Shown here piece by piece: positions 1 to 7,520 of a stretch of 9,238 nucleotides of DNA. Source of the stretch: Gammaproteobacteria bacterium (GTDB lineage: Bacteria; Pseudomonadota; Gammaproteobacteria; Pseudomonadales; GM7GCV1); the NCBI GenBank assembly GCA_030830945.1, contig JAURLY010000246.1:1-9238 (forward strand), read 5' to 3'. The notes beneath the pieces were generated by a model that saw nothing but the letters and a program-made list of their open reading frames with translations, was not told the DNA's origin and did no database searches. Each line of letters starts with the position of its first letter. Within the stretch, counting starts at the first letter, position 1. The position numbers were made by a program, and so were the translations under genes.

Positions 1-739
1 AGAACGCATCGTTGTCAGTCAAGTAGTGGTTGACACGATACCCCTGTGAGATTGAACCGTTTGAACGCAGGGCGTTGATGTCGTTATCGGCTGTGCCGAC
101 ACGCAGATCTGTCTGAAGAAGACGAGTTGCAACGAACATCAGTGCTGGCGGAACGATTAGCTTCTGTGGGCGAGCAGCAATCAACAGGCCGCGCTCGTCA
201 ACGAATGCAGCGATGTTAATTACAGCGTCTTCCAGAGAAGTCTCGTTCAGGTCGGCATTGACTGCTGGACGGTTTGCGTTGCTGCCACCTTGAACAGTTG
301 GGTGGTTAGCGTTGAACAAGGTCACGCCGTCACCTGACTGGAATGTGGTGAAACCGTTGTTGAGCAGAGATGCAGCTTTCACCTGTTTGGTGTAAGCCAT
401 AGCCCGTGCGAGAGCTTTGGTGTAACGAGCAGACAATGCGTCATACAGGTTATCTTCCATAGCCTCTTCGGTTACAGAGAAGCCCATCGCCACTGTTTCG
501 TGGTTGTAACGGGCAGTGAAGGACTCTTGCGCGTTGTCGTAAGAAATCGCTGAACCTTCAGGCTTGACTGGTGCAGCACCAAAGCCTGAAAGTTTGACCT
601 CTTCCTCAAAGCTACGCTCTGAAGTTTCGGTTTCGTAGACTTCTGCATGTTCGTTTTCGTACTTGCCGTACTCCATTCCGAACAGTGCATTAAGACCGGG
701 CAAAAGCTCCTTGAGAAGTTGTGCGCGTGAAATAGCCAT
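1..739 (-). CDS. major capsid protein (Mu gpT-like), N-terminal part
   Basis: Probable major capsid subunit that forms the icosahedral shell; the reading frame is open through the left edge, so only the first 246 codons are visible. I translated it by hand: it starts MAISRAQLLKELLPGLNALF and continues without a stop. The middle carries a HPTVQGG stretch, followed by LIVPPALMFVATRLL and a polar segment ending in YRVNHYLTDNDAF. The 'HPT... VPP.L...A' pattern and the early acidic region resemble the Mu gpT-like capsid family (family knowledge, from memory). ATG at 739-737 is preceded by AAGGAG (748-753) at 8 nt. The gene follows the decoration-type gene with a 12-nt gap and sits after portal and scaffold, the expected position for a coat protein. 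Moderately high confidence in the role, less in the exact family. Confidence 0.83.
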   Translation of the reverse strand, partial: MAISRAQLLKELLPGLNALFGMEYGKYENEHAEVYETETSERSFEEEVKLSGFGAAPVKPEGSAISYDNAQESFTARYNHETVAMGFSVTEEAMEDNLYDALSARYTKALARAMAYTKQVKAASLLNNGFTTFQSGDGVTLFNANHPTVQGGSNANRPAVNADLNETSLEDAVINIAAFVDERGLLIAARPQKLIVPPALMFVATRLLQTDLRVGTADNDINALRSNGSISQGYRVNHYLTDNDAF

Positions 740-751
740 CAGTTACACTCC

Positions 752-1354
752 TTATGCTGAGCCAGTGGTTGAAGTGTGCTGATGGTAATTAAACTTACAC
801 ACCAGAATCGGGAAGGCAGTGCCATTCTCATCGCCTTGAGCGCCGCCCAAATAATCAATCACACGGATTGGGTTTTCTGGATCAGTGTCAAGCTCAGAAA
901 TGTCCAGAGCAACGCGGCTAACCTTGAAGGTTGTATTCGGTGCTGTTTGGACAAGAAGGCAGTTTTTGCCGTAGATGTCAGCCGGATTGGCTGGCGCACC
1001 ATCTGCCTGAATGGCAAACAATACGTTTGGATCATCTACAACAAATGCCATTGCGTCAGACGCAACAGTATTCGCTGGCCAAAGCTGTGAGAACACAATT
1101 TGACCAGAGTTTGGATCAGTGTATGAACAACCCATGAAGATACCGACCATGTCGATAGCGGTTGTGTCATCACCTGTAGCGGACTGCTTTTCAATTGTGG
1201 TCGCTGTACCACCGTCTACAAGCTGTACAATATCGCCAGCGGCAATATTGGTGTTGTAGGCAGAGGCGATTGGGTATTGGCGGAAAACTTCCAGTGATCC
1301 ATTATCCAAACGACCAATTGGGCGCAGACCGAAGGGAGCGGCAATTGAAGACAT
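752..1354 (-). CDS. probable head decoration / capsid-stabilising protein
   Basis: A 200-residue protein directly before the capsid gene, starting MSSIAAPFGLRPIGRLDNGS. This N-terminal 'APFGLRP' signature, followed by Y-I-A...NI.AGD.V and a beta-rich body (GIFMGCSYTDPNSG, LVCKFNYHQH near the end), is one I associate with structural proteins next to capsid genes in marine phages; the decoration role is inferred from that and from position. No signal peptide, membrane segment or catalytic motif is visible, and the composition is rich in D, T and small residues, as expected for a beta-sandwich virion protein. ATG at 1354 has a strong Shine-Dalgarno (GAAGGAG, about 8 nt upstream). It is separated from the upstream gene by 53 nt and from the capsid gene by 12 nt, so both are probably made in high amounts from one message. 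It could instead be a head fibre or other minor virion protein. Confidence 0.6.
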   Translation of the reverse strand: MSSIAAPFGLRPIGRLDNGSLEVFRQYPIASAYNTNIAAGDIVQLVDGGTATTIEKQSATGDDTTAIDMVGIFMGCSYTDPNSGQIVFSQLWPANTVASDAMAFVVDDPNVLFAIQADGAPANPADIYGKNCLLVQTAPNTTFKVSRVALDISELDTDPENPIRVIDYLGGAQGDENGTAFPILVCKFNYHQHTSTTGSA

Positions 1355-1407
1355 TTAATCTCTCCTTCTATCAAGCCATTTTAAAACGGTAAGCGCCCCG
1401 TTATGGG

Positions 1408-1851
1408 TTACTTACCAAACGATGTTTTCGTAGACCGTTCTGGTTTCAGAACAGGCATACGAGGATCTGATTGACGTAGATAGTTGTTATCTACAGAATC
1501 AATCTGCTGTGCATTCATCTCATCGTGAGCTTCACGGCGAGATTCCACATAGTCGGTTGAGTTCTCGCAAAGTAGCAATCCTCCAACCTCAACATTACCT
1601 TCAAATCGTGAGTCGATATCAGGCAACACTTGTAATTCAGGATGATCCTCTGCCTTGACTGGCGTCCAACCCTCACGGAATTTAGACGAAACATTGGTGT
1701 TATCTGCGTTACCCAGTGTAGATGTGCGGACCCAGCGGTATTCAACACCATCGCGGGGTTCGGGGGTAGGCAGCATTGTTGGTCTTTGCCAGCTTCTTTT
1801 ACGAGCTGTAGTTTCACGAGACTCGTTTGAGCGTGGGGTTCTGTTAGACAT
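1408..1851 (-). CDS. hypothetical protein in the head-assembly block
   Basis: A 147-residue charged, soluble protein of unknown function. The first 35 residues are basic and Ser/Thr/Arg-rich (MSNRTPRSNESRETTARKRS), then comes a conserved-looking core EYRWVRTSTLGNADNTN followed by REGWTPVKAEDHPEL at about residues 60-74, and a polar C-terminus with YLRQSDPRMPVLKPER. No enzyme motif or membrane segment is seen. The start overlaps the end of the scaffold gene by 8 nt and has a very strong Shine-Dalgarno (GAAGGAGG) inside the scaffold's last codons, so it is translationally coupled to scaffold. Position between scaffold and decoration protein suggests a head-assembly or minor capsid role, but this is inference from context only. 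The basic N-terminus could contact DNA or the scaffold's acidic N-terminus. Confidence 0.75.
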   Translation of the reverse strand: MSNRTPRSNESRETTARKRSWQRPTMLPTPEPRDGVEYRWVRTSTLGNADNTNVSSKFREGWTPVKAEDHPELQVLPDIDSRFEGNVEVGGLLLCENSTDYVESRREAHDEMNAQQIDSVDNNYLRQSDPRMPVLKPERSTKTSFGK

Positions 1852-2779
1852 TTGATGCCTCCTTCAAGAGTTGCGCCGCATATTGTTCAGCCGTAAGGCC
1901 AAGTCGCTTGGCGAGGGCGACCTGAGTTGAGGTTAACTGCACTCTGCGTGGTTTTTTTGCACTCCGCTGGGCGGGGGCAACCACGGAACCAGTTTGGCGG
2001 GCAGGTGCTTCCTCAAAATACTGCTCACCAAACTTGTCTGGGAATCGCTTACGCATTGAATCATCAATGCGGCGATAATACTCATCTGCCTGTGACTGAG
2101 GATTGATTCCCTGCTTTACCAGAGACTCATGTACCCCAAAGGCATAACCTGTCATTTCAGAGTCTTCACCAAACCAAGGGTTGCTTGATGCCCACGCTTG
2201 TGTTTTTGCGTCAGGCTGATTAACCTTTGGCCTTTGCTGCAACTGCACAGGCTCTTCCTGTTTTTGTTGCGGCTTTGGCTTGTAAGACTCAACTCTAAAC
2301 TTTTCATTTTGGAGGGCGCTTAGCTTTTCCTGAGCTTCGATCAACTTGTCCGGATCGCCTGTTTCGTAGGCTTCCTTGTACGCTGCCTTTGCTCTGTCAA
2401 GCTCGGCCTCAACACGGCTTTTAGCCTGCTGTACCAGAACACCTTCACCCTCTTCTAGGGTTTTGCGGAGTTTCTGGTTCTCCTCATAAACTTTTCGGGC
2501 GTATTCAATGGCCTCATCTTGCAGACGGGACGCCTCTTCTTTACGGCGGCGCTCTTCATGATATTCAAACTTTAGCTGCTTAATGCGCTTTTGCACATTG
2601 TCGCTATAGTTTGCAATCTCGTCATCCTCTGGAATCTGCGCTTCGGCTTCTTCCGCACGGCGAGGCTTGCCCTTATCTTCATCTGGGGTGTCATCAACGA
2701 TGTCCACCTCAAACTCTTTATCGTTATCCAATTCCACTTCCGCGAAATCTTCTTCAATTTTTTCGGCTGTATTATTCAT
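1844..2779 (-). CDS. capsid scaffolding protein
   Basis: Probable internal scaffold guiding coat assembly into a procapsid and leaving before DNA packaging. The 311 residues have the usual architecture: a strongly acidic N-terminus (about 1-60), a long charged coiled coil rich in E, K, R and A (about 61-165), a Q/P-rich linker (166-190), a segment WASSNPWFGEDSEMTGYAFG (196-215) followed by a YYRRIDDSMRKRFPDKFG helix, and a basic C-terminal helical tail (about 275-308, KKPRR... LAKRLGLTAEQYAAQLLKE), as expected for coat binding. The NPWFG...YAFG module is familiar from scaffold-like proteins of marine phages (recall). Its start shares an ATGA overlap with the end of the groES-like gene (2776-2779), and its end overlaps the next gene by 8 nt. 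No protease motif is present, so it is not a protease-scaffold fusion. An alternative label would be 'head morphogenesis protein'. Confidence 0.78.
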   Translation of the reverse strand: MNNTAEKIEEDFAEVELDNDKEFEVDIVDDTPDEDKGKPRRAEEAEAQIPEDDEIANYSDNVQKRIKQLKFEYHEERRRKEEASRLQDEAIEYARKVYEENQKLRKTLEEGEGVLVQQAKSRVEAELDRAKAAYKEAYETGDPDKLIEAQEKLSALQNEKFRVESYKPKPQQKQEEPVQLQQRPKVNQPDAKTQAWASSNPWFGEDSEMTGYAFGVHESLVKQGINPQSQADEYYRRIDDSMRKRFPDKFGEQYFEEAPARQTGSVVAPAQRSAKKPRRVQLTSTQVALAKRLGLTAEQYAAQLLKEASNV

Positions 2780-3144
2780 GCTCTTGTGTATCCCCTTGGG
2801 TCATCGACAACAGCCTCAACGGTGTCATCATTGATAAGACGAAACTCCTGTTTATCAATCTTAAACCGTGTACCGGAATAAGAACGAAAAATCACGAAGT
2901 CACCTTCCTTACAGTATGGGCCATTAGGAAACTTATCAGTGTCCTTGTACGCATCTGGCCCAGCCTTCACTACAAAACCAATGACTGAAGCGGTTTGTTC
3001 CGCGTTTTTCAGTGCATCTGGCATGTAAATGCCGGAATCAGTCTTTTCTTTAACCTCAAGCGGTTTAATTAAGAGTTTGTAACCAGTGGGTTCTGGTATT
3101 TTGCGGGCGATGTCTTCATCAACCGTTTTTTCAGCAGAATACAT
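2776..3144 (-). CDS. phage GroES-like co-chaperonin (Cpn10)
   Basis: A 122-residue protein with the Cpn10 fold signature. After a 17-residue acidic/basic N-terminal extension comes PTGYKLLIKPLEV (beta strand 1), then the GroEL-binding mobile loop KTDSGIYMP at residues 34-42, matching the family's KT..GI.LP with the hydrophobic anchor I-Y-M; then VIGFVVKAGP, GDFVIFRSYSGTRFKID and INDDTVEAVV, matching the family's closing strands (G..V..G, GD.V.F..Y.G...K.D, D..A.V). It is longer than E. coli GroES (97 aa) because of the N-terminal extension, an insert in the AGPDAYKDTDKFPNGPYCKEGD region and a short DDPRGYTRA tail. By analogy with T4 gp31 it should cap host GroEL to fold a phage protein, probably the coat. 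No GroEL partner is in the window. ATG at 3144 has AAGGA at about 7 nt; its stop overlaps the scaffold start (ATGA). A 105-nt leader with a hairpin precedes it. Confidence 0.88.
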   Translation of the reverse strand: MYSAEKTVDEDIARKIPEPTGYKLLIKPLEVKEKTDSGIYMPDALKNAEQTASVIGFVVKAGPDAYKDTDKFPNGPYCKEGDFVIFRSYSGTRFKIDKQEFRLINDDTVEAVVDDPRGYTRA

Positions 3145-3184
3145 TTCTGTTCCTTTTGCAGTGATCTAGGTTCACAGTACCTTG

Positions 3185-3200
3185 CAGGGCTTTTGCCCTG
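3185..3200 (-). promoter_or_regulatory. hairpin in the leader of the groES-like gene
   Basis: CAGGGC-AAAA-GCCCTG on the minus strand: a perfect 6-bp stem with a 4-nt loop in the 105-nt gap (3145-3249) between the 60-aa gene and the groES-like gene. It is not followed by a T-run, so it is not a typical terminator. It could be a processing or stability element separating groES expression from portal expression. No good promoter is seen in the gap; TATATT near its upstream end lacks a -35. Confidence 0.5.
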
Positions 3201-3249
3201 AAAGTCTCCACATTCACAATATAACTCAATTGTACCCAAAGCGGAAGAG

Positions 3250-3432
3250 TTAGCTTTCTTCGTACTTTTTTTGCAAATCGAGTAAATCTCTTTCAATGAT
3301 TGCCAAGGCTTCCACCTTGCCAACGAGTCGAACATACTCTTCGTGGTTTTGGCATCCGCCACCGGCCATATGGTCAGCGATATCATTTAAGTATGCCCTT
3401 ATTTTTTCACGGATAAAATCAAGTTCATTCAT
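3250..3432 (-). CDS. small hypothetical protein between portal and co-chaperonin
   Basis: A 60-residue, probably all-helical protein of unknown function: MNELDFIREKIRAYLNDIADHMAGG, a short GGGCQNHEEYV turn, then a long helix VGKVEALAIIERDLLDLQKK. Two amphipathic helices around a glycine turn suggest a helical hairpin, possibly a small assembly factor or head-tail component. Support for it being real: the start overlaps the portal stop by 8 nt (3425-3432), a GGGGA Shine-Dalgarno lies 5 nt upstream within the portal's last codons, and the strand and spacing fit the operon. No enzyme motif is present; a single cysteine occurs in the turn. It is followed by the 105-nt non-coding gap before the groES-like gene. 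Confidence 0.72.
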   Translation of the reverse strand: MNELDFIREKIRAYLNDIADHMAGGGCQNHEEYVRLVGKVEALAIIERDLLDLQKKYEES

Positions 3433-5863
3433 TTGTCCCCACTAAGTCCTTTGCTATTTCTCGACCTAACTCAATGCCCTGTTTAACGTCTTCACGGCGG
3501 GCTTTGTCGGTCTCAGTTGCTACCTTAACGCCAAGGCGGGCGCCTTCGCGTTTCTCCTCTGACTCCAGACGATCTTTCTGAAGCTCAGCGTTTACTGCCT
3601 TCGACTGCATATCGGATTGCAGCTTGGCAATATCAAGTTGCTTCTTATGCTCAAACTCAGCCTCTTTCAGCGCCAACTCACGCTGCTGGATCTGTGTTAG
3701 CGGATCCTGCTGCTGCTGCATTGCCTGTTTCTGCGCTGCCTCTGCCTGATCTTTGCGAAGTAGCTTTTGAGCAGCCTCAGCGGCAAGACGAGAGATTTCA
3801 AGCTCAACATCTTCTGGCAAAGGCTTCTCCTCATCCGGCATAGGCACACCAAGCTGTTTTTCAATTTCCTTGCGATACTGGAAGGCCACATGCTCAGTTA
3901 TGTGCGCTGCCATAGCGGCCTGAATTGCACCCGCAAACGGAGACTGTCCAACAATCTCTTGCAGCTTTGGATCCTGCATGGCAGCAATGTGAACCTGAAT
4001 ATGCGCCTCATGGTCCTGATATTTAAAGGCTTTAACAGGCTCCTGCTTCAGGATTGCCATATTCTCAGTTACTGGATCAGATGGCTTAATGTCATCTGGT
4101 AGTTTAATGATCTCATCAGCGTCTTTAATGCCAAGAACCTCAAGCATTTGTCGGTGAAGCTTGCCCATATTATATAGGTTTGGCGCCTGTTGGGCTAATT
4201 GCATCGCCGCCTGATACTGCACAACACGCTGCGCCATTGTGGCCGCATTTGGGTCAGATACAGGTATAACATCAACACGCTTATCAAAATCTTGTTGGCG
4301 ACTAAACTCACCTTCCATTTCGTAAGCATATTCTGCTGGCATATAATCTTTTACGATTTTTGCCAGAATCCGTAATTCGTTCTTGAGTGCTGCATGTAGT
4401 CGTGCCTGAACACCAGACATAACCTTCATGCTACGCTCCATAAGAGCTAAGGTTGTTCCGACCGGCGCTTGCGGGTTGAGATTTCCGACTTGTACATCAG
4501 CAACGGAACCAATCCGTCTCCCCTCTTCCACGATATTTCCGAGAAGCTGGTATAGTACCGATGATGGCTCCTTGTAAGGAAGGAATGCAATCGAATCCCG
4601 AATTGCACCACCCGGTACGTCCACATCGCGGAACTCACCCGGCATGAGAGGCGAATCGTCACCTTTAATACGAAGACCCCTAGCTTTGAGACCAGCGGGG
4701 AGGTTAGATAGAGTACCCGCGTCAATAAGCTGTCTAAGAATACTCGTGGCGCTTTTAGCAAGACCACCAATAAGATGAATAAGACCCGTTCCGTAAAACC
4801 CAAGGCCCGGTAGGTATCTATAGTGAACAAAGTGCGCTCTTTTACGCTTTTTAATATCGTCTTCATACCAGTTCCTCCGTATTGACAGCACTGTCAAACT
4901 GGACTTATCAATTGTCACAACATATGGCCTTGCCAGCCCATCTGGGTCATCAAATGGCTCAGGCATCATCAAATCAGCATGAATCTCAAGAATTGTGTGA
5001 CGGTCATCATCCTCCATGACCGCAGTTTCACCATCAATCTCGTCATACTTTTCTTGAATATCAGAGTAATCGGCTTCAGGCTCAGGAAGATCAACATCTA
5101 CATAAAAGCTATTAAACTGAAGCTCAGCAATTTCATTTGGGGTTTTCTTCATCACATGCGTGTAGCGCGGCGCTGTAGCTAGGTCAGCCGCCCCATATGA
5201 CACAACGAAGTCCTCAGCAGGGACAAACATTGCACATGGACGCTCCATGATGGGATCGTAGTAAACTTTCTTGAAAGCAGAGCCAGCCAAGGGAAGCCTG
5301 AAGAGCATTTGTTCCGTCTCGTCACGGTACTCGGTCATCTCCTCAGTCAGGAGATAGTTCATTTCATCTTCGACACGCTTTGCCTGATCGATCTTTTCCT
5401 GATCTCTCTTGCCCAATACTTTGGTGCGTACAGGTCCTGCGGCTGGAAATAATTCACTCATGGCTTGAGCTTGGAAGCGGACAACAGCTTCAGTCAGTAC
5501 TGGGTGGAAAACACCTGCGGCACCAGCCCAAGGCTGTGTGCGCTCTTCAATTTTCATGCCAAGAAGGTCTAGACCCTTGACGTATGAACGCGCCCAGTCT
5601 TTGCGAGACTGCCTGTCAGCAATAAAATCTTCAACCAATTCAGAAGCTAAGGCCTCAAGATCAGCATCTTCGATATATTCAGCTAGGTTTGCATCGTGAT
5701 CCGGACCGATTAAATCTTCTGTGTACTCCCCCGTAAAATCAATAACGACTTCTCCATCTTCGGTATTGATACCAACGGCGTCTGGATTAATGACTTCAAC
5801 TTGGACTTCTTCTGTATCTTCCATGTCAAAATCGGCGGGAACCATCTGTTTTTCTACAGCCAT
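3425..5863 (-). CDS. portal protein (P22-type, long)
   Basis: Portal (head-to-tail connector), 812 residues, the dodecameric ring at one capsid vertex through which terminase pumps DNA. The first 75 residues are very acidic. The core begins with WARSYVKGLDLLGM (90-103), QPWAGAAGVFHPVLTEAVV (110-128) and FQAQAMSELFPAAGPV (130-145). A central hallmark is YLPGLGFYGTGLIHLIGGL (350-368), then VQVGNLNPQAPVGTTLALME (458-476), which I recognise from P22-like portals of podovirus-type phages. From about 685 to 800 the protein is a long charged, Q-rich helix (four CAG-encoded glutamines at 716-719), matching a P22-style C-terminal barrel. It is longer than P22 portal (725 aa). ATG at 5863 follows an AGGA about 11 nt upstream and starts 12 nt after the preceding small gene. 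The position after terminase and before scaffold is canonical. Confidence 0.92.
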   Translation of the reverse strand: MAVEKQMVPADFDMEDTEEVQVEVINPDAVGINTEDGEVVIDFTGEYTEDLIGPDHDANLAEYIEDADLEALASELVEDFIADRQSRKDWARSYVKGLDLLGMKIEERTQPWAGAAGVFHPVLTEAVVRFQAQAMSELFPAAGPVRTKVLGKRDQEKIDQAKRVEDEMNYLLTEEMTEYRDETEQMLFRLPLAGSAFKKVYYDPIMERPCAMFVPAEDFVVSYGAADLATAPRYTHVMKKTPNEIAELQFNSFYVDVDLPEPEADYSDIQEKYDEIDGETAVMEDDDRHTILEIHADLMMPEPFDDPDGLARPYVVTIDKSSLTVLSIRRNWYEDDIKKRKRAHFVHYRYLPGLGFYGTGLIHLIGGLAKSATSILRQLIDAGTLSNLPAGLKARGLRIKGDDSPLMPGEFRDVDVPGGAIRDSIAFLPYKEPSSVLYQLLGNIVEEGRRIGSVADVQVGNLNPQAPVGTTLALMERSMKVMSGVQARLHAALKNELRILAKIVKDYMPAEYAYEMEGEFSRQQDFDKRVDVIPVSDPNAATMAQRVVQYQAAMQLAQQAPNLYNMGKLHRQMLEVLGIKDADEIIKLPDDIKPSDPVTENMAILKQEPVKAFKYQDHEAHIQVHIAAMQDPKLQEIVGQSPFAGAIQAAMAAHITEHVAFQYRKEIEKQLGVPMPDEEKPLPEDVELEISRLAAEAAQKLLRKDQAEAAQKQAMQQQQDPLTQIQQRELALKEAEFEHKKQLDIAKLQSDMQSKAVNAELQKDRLESEEKREGARLGVKVATETDKARREDVKQGIELGREIAKDLVGTNE

Positions 5864-5875
5864 AATATATGAATC

Positions 5876-6061
5876 CTATTTTTTGTCCGGTGCCTGCATG
5901 ATAACAGAATATTGCCCATGGTGGGAGTGGGACAGATCGCCGGTAACCTTCCACCCCATATCTTCGTACTTTTTTACGTCCTGATGCAAAACATATCTTA
6001 AAATTTTTGTTTTAGTAGTATTCGACTGGTCGTCTGTATGTAGGTTCGTCATCCCATTCAT
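5876..6061 (-). CDS. small hypothetical protein overlapping the terminase end
   Basis: A 61-residue protein of unknown function. Residues 1-18 are polar (MNGMTNLHTDDQSNTTKT) and are encoded in the segment overlapping the terminase gene. Residues 20-61 form a compact domain ILRYVLHQDVKKYEDMGWKV then GDLSHSHHGQYSVIMQAP, a beta-helix-beta-type pattern with a histidine cluster (SHSHHG). I recall similar short 'RYV...DV..Y...GW.V' proteins next to phage structural genes, without an assigned role. The ATG at 6061 lies 50 nt inside the large terminase gene and is preceded by AGGAG (6070-6074) 8 nt upstream, which supports this start; other in-frame candidates are an ATG at 6052 and a TTG after the terminase stop, closer to the conserved-looking domain. 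The gene ends 12 nt before the portal start. Confidence 0.7.
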   Translation of the reverse strand: MNGMTNLHTDDQSNTTKTKILRYVLHQDVKKYEDMGWKVTGDLSHSHHGQYSVIMQAPDKK

Positions 6062-7520
6062 CCATTGAACTCCTAATCCACCCCCCTTGGCGGAATCTCA
6101 GCAATGCCTGTGTTGTGGAGTCAACCAAGTCATCATGCTCCCCGGCAGGAAAGGCCGCGCATTCCTGAATAACTTCATCGGCCCACCTAGTTGGTGGCGC
6201 CCATATAACTCCAGACGCGAAAAGATCACTAACCGCGTTTACCCTAGCTATTTTATCCTGTCCACGGGAGGGTGTAAACTCCGTGACCGGTATTCCCATG
6301 GCTCTAAGCTCAAAAATAAGCGGAGAACCGGCTGCTTTCGCCTCAACAATCATTTGATCCGGCTCAAATTCCCAGTATTTGTCATAGGCTGCGCGTTTTA
6401 GATCCGGAAATTCAAGTTTTTCCTTATATGCGTCAAGAAGTATCAAATTCGGGACCGTTCTTCCTTCTTCGTCAGGGTGGTGAAAGATTCCCCATGTTGT
6501 ACAGGCAGAATAGTCAGCTCGTTGCGTTTTCAAAAACGCAGTATCCCAGCTTTGGATGATTGCTTCGCACGGTGGCGGGCTTTCTCTTTCCCACTCACGC
6601 CACCACTCTCGCTTAATGAGCGCCCCTTCTTCCGAAGTCGGGTCCTGTTGGTACTGTGCAGACCATTTGGACACAGGCAGTTCGGCTTTTAGTGCCTCAA
6701 GTTGATCCAGAGGCCAGAACTCAGGCCATAATGGGTCACCAGATGGCATAATTGCCGGAAACTCGATGATTTCCCAGTCATCCGCACCCTCTCTCTGGGT
6801 GGCAGACTTCATAATTTGTCCGGTCAGGTCCCTTACAGACCATCTCGTCATGACTACAATGATCGCTCCACCCGGCTGCAAACGCTGTCGCGGTCCTGAT
6901 GTGTACCATTCGTATACCTTGTCGTAGACTTCTGGGTTGTAAGCCCCCAGTGCCGCCTCCTGCTCTGAGTGCGGGTCATCGATAATGAGGACATCAGCGC
7001 CCTTACCAGTAACTGCACCACCAACACCAATAGCAAAATAGTCACCTCGCTTGTTTGTGTTCCAACGTCCGGCGGCCTTTGAGTCAGAGGACAGGGATAT
7101 GCCGGGGAATATCTCTTGGAAGTCGCTCTGGTTGATCAGGTTTCTCACCTTACGACCAAATCCAACGGCCAGTTCTGCCGTGTGGGCGGTCTGAATAATC
7201 TTTTTCTCTGGGTATCTGCCAAGAAACCATGCCGGAAACAAGAATGACGCAAACTCAGACTTGGTATGACGGGGCGGCATGTTGATTATCAGACGCTTTA
7301 GATCTCCGCTTGCTACCCTCTCAAACGCATCTGCCATGATTGAGTGGTGACGACCGGCAATAAAGCTGGGCCACATCCGGTTAACAAATTGCAGGAAGTC
7401 GCTGCGAGAGGATTCTTTGGCCTTGGCTTCCTCAAGCTCCTCCATGAGAGCGAGGATTTCCCGCTTTTGTTCAGGCGGGAGATTTGATATTTTGCTTGTT
7501 ATTGCTGCTAGGTTGCTCAC
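6012..7520 (-). CDS. terL: terminase large subunit (ATPase-nuclease)
   Basis: Motor and nuclease that cuts concatemeric DNA and drives it into the procapsid. With a GTG start at 7520 it has 502 residues. ATPase half: Walker A-like PPRHTKS at about 82-88, Walker B VLIIDDP at 177-183, and MTRWSVRDLTG (224-234), the coupling-type motif. Nuclease half (RNase H-like): D in QSWDTA (about 326), E in IVEAKAAGSP (about 393) and D in HDDLVD (about 463-467), three acidic metal-binding positions in the right order. GTG is chosen because GGGGAG (7531-7536) lies 10 nt upstream; the longer ATG at 7568 (518 aa) has no Shine-Dalgarno. The Walker A reads HTK where related phage terminases, from memory, have HGK. 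The gene's end contains the start of the next gene. Both terminase boundaries overlap neighbours by 50 nt. Confidence 0.95.
   Translation of the reverse strand: MSNLAAITSKISNLPPEQKREILALMEELEEAKAKESSRSDFLQFVNRMWPSFIAGRHHSIMADAFERVASGDLKRLIINMPPRHTKSEFASFLFPAWFLGRYPEKKIIQTAHTAELAVGFGRKVRNLINQSDFQEIFPGISLSSDSKAAGRWNTNKRGDYFAIGVGGAVTGKGADVLIIDDPHSEQEAALGAYNPEVYDKVYEWYTSGPRQRLQPGGAIIVVMTRWSVRDLTGQIMKSATQREGADDWEIIEFPAIMPSGDPLWPEFWPLDQLEALKAELPVSKWSAQYQQDPTSEEGALIKREWWREWERESPPPCEAIIQSWDTAFLKTQRADYSACTTWGIFHHPDEEGRTVPNLILLDAYKEKLEFPDLKRAAYDKYWEFEPDQMIVEAKAAGSPLIFELRAMGIPVTEFTPSRGQDKIARVNAVSDLFASGVIWAPPTRWADEVIQECAAFPAGEHDDLVDSTTQALLRFRQGGWIRSSMDEWDDEPTYRRPVEYY
6070..6074 (-). promoter_or_regulatory. 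ribosome binding site inside terminase gene for the 61-aa gene
   Basis: AGGAG on the minus strand, 8 nt before the ATG at 6061, within terminase codons for Arg-Ser. It supports initiation of the small downstream gene inside the terminase coding region rather than after its stop. Confidence 0.5.

Noticed and set aside
1355..1407. Short AACGG/CCGTT hairpin as a terminator between the 147-aa gene and the decoration gene.
   Set aside because: Five weak base pairs and no T-run; likely incidental.
2611..2988. 125-codon plus-strand frame opposite scaffold and groES.
   Set aside because: Antisense to two confident overlapping genes and without a ribosome site.
3069..3386. 105-codon minus-strand open frame across the portal-groES gap.
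   Set aside because: It overlaps two better-supported genes in another frame, has no convincing start site, and reads as unstructured basic sequence.
3705..3719. (CTG)4 microsatellite as a regulatory or phase-variable repeat.
   Set aside because: It is in-frame portal coding sequence for four glutamines in a Q-rich helix, and a trinucleotide change would not shift the frame.
4447..4866. 139-codon minus-strand frame inside the portal gene.
   Set aside because: Wholly inside the portal in another frame, with a membrane-like arbitrary composition; a shadow of portal codons.
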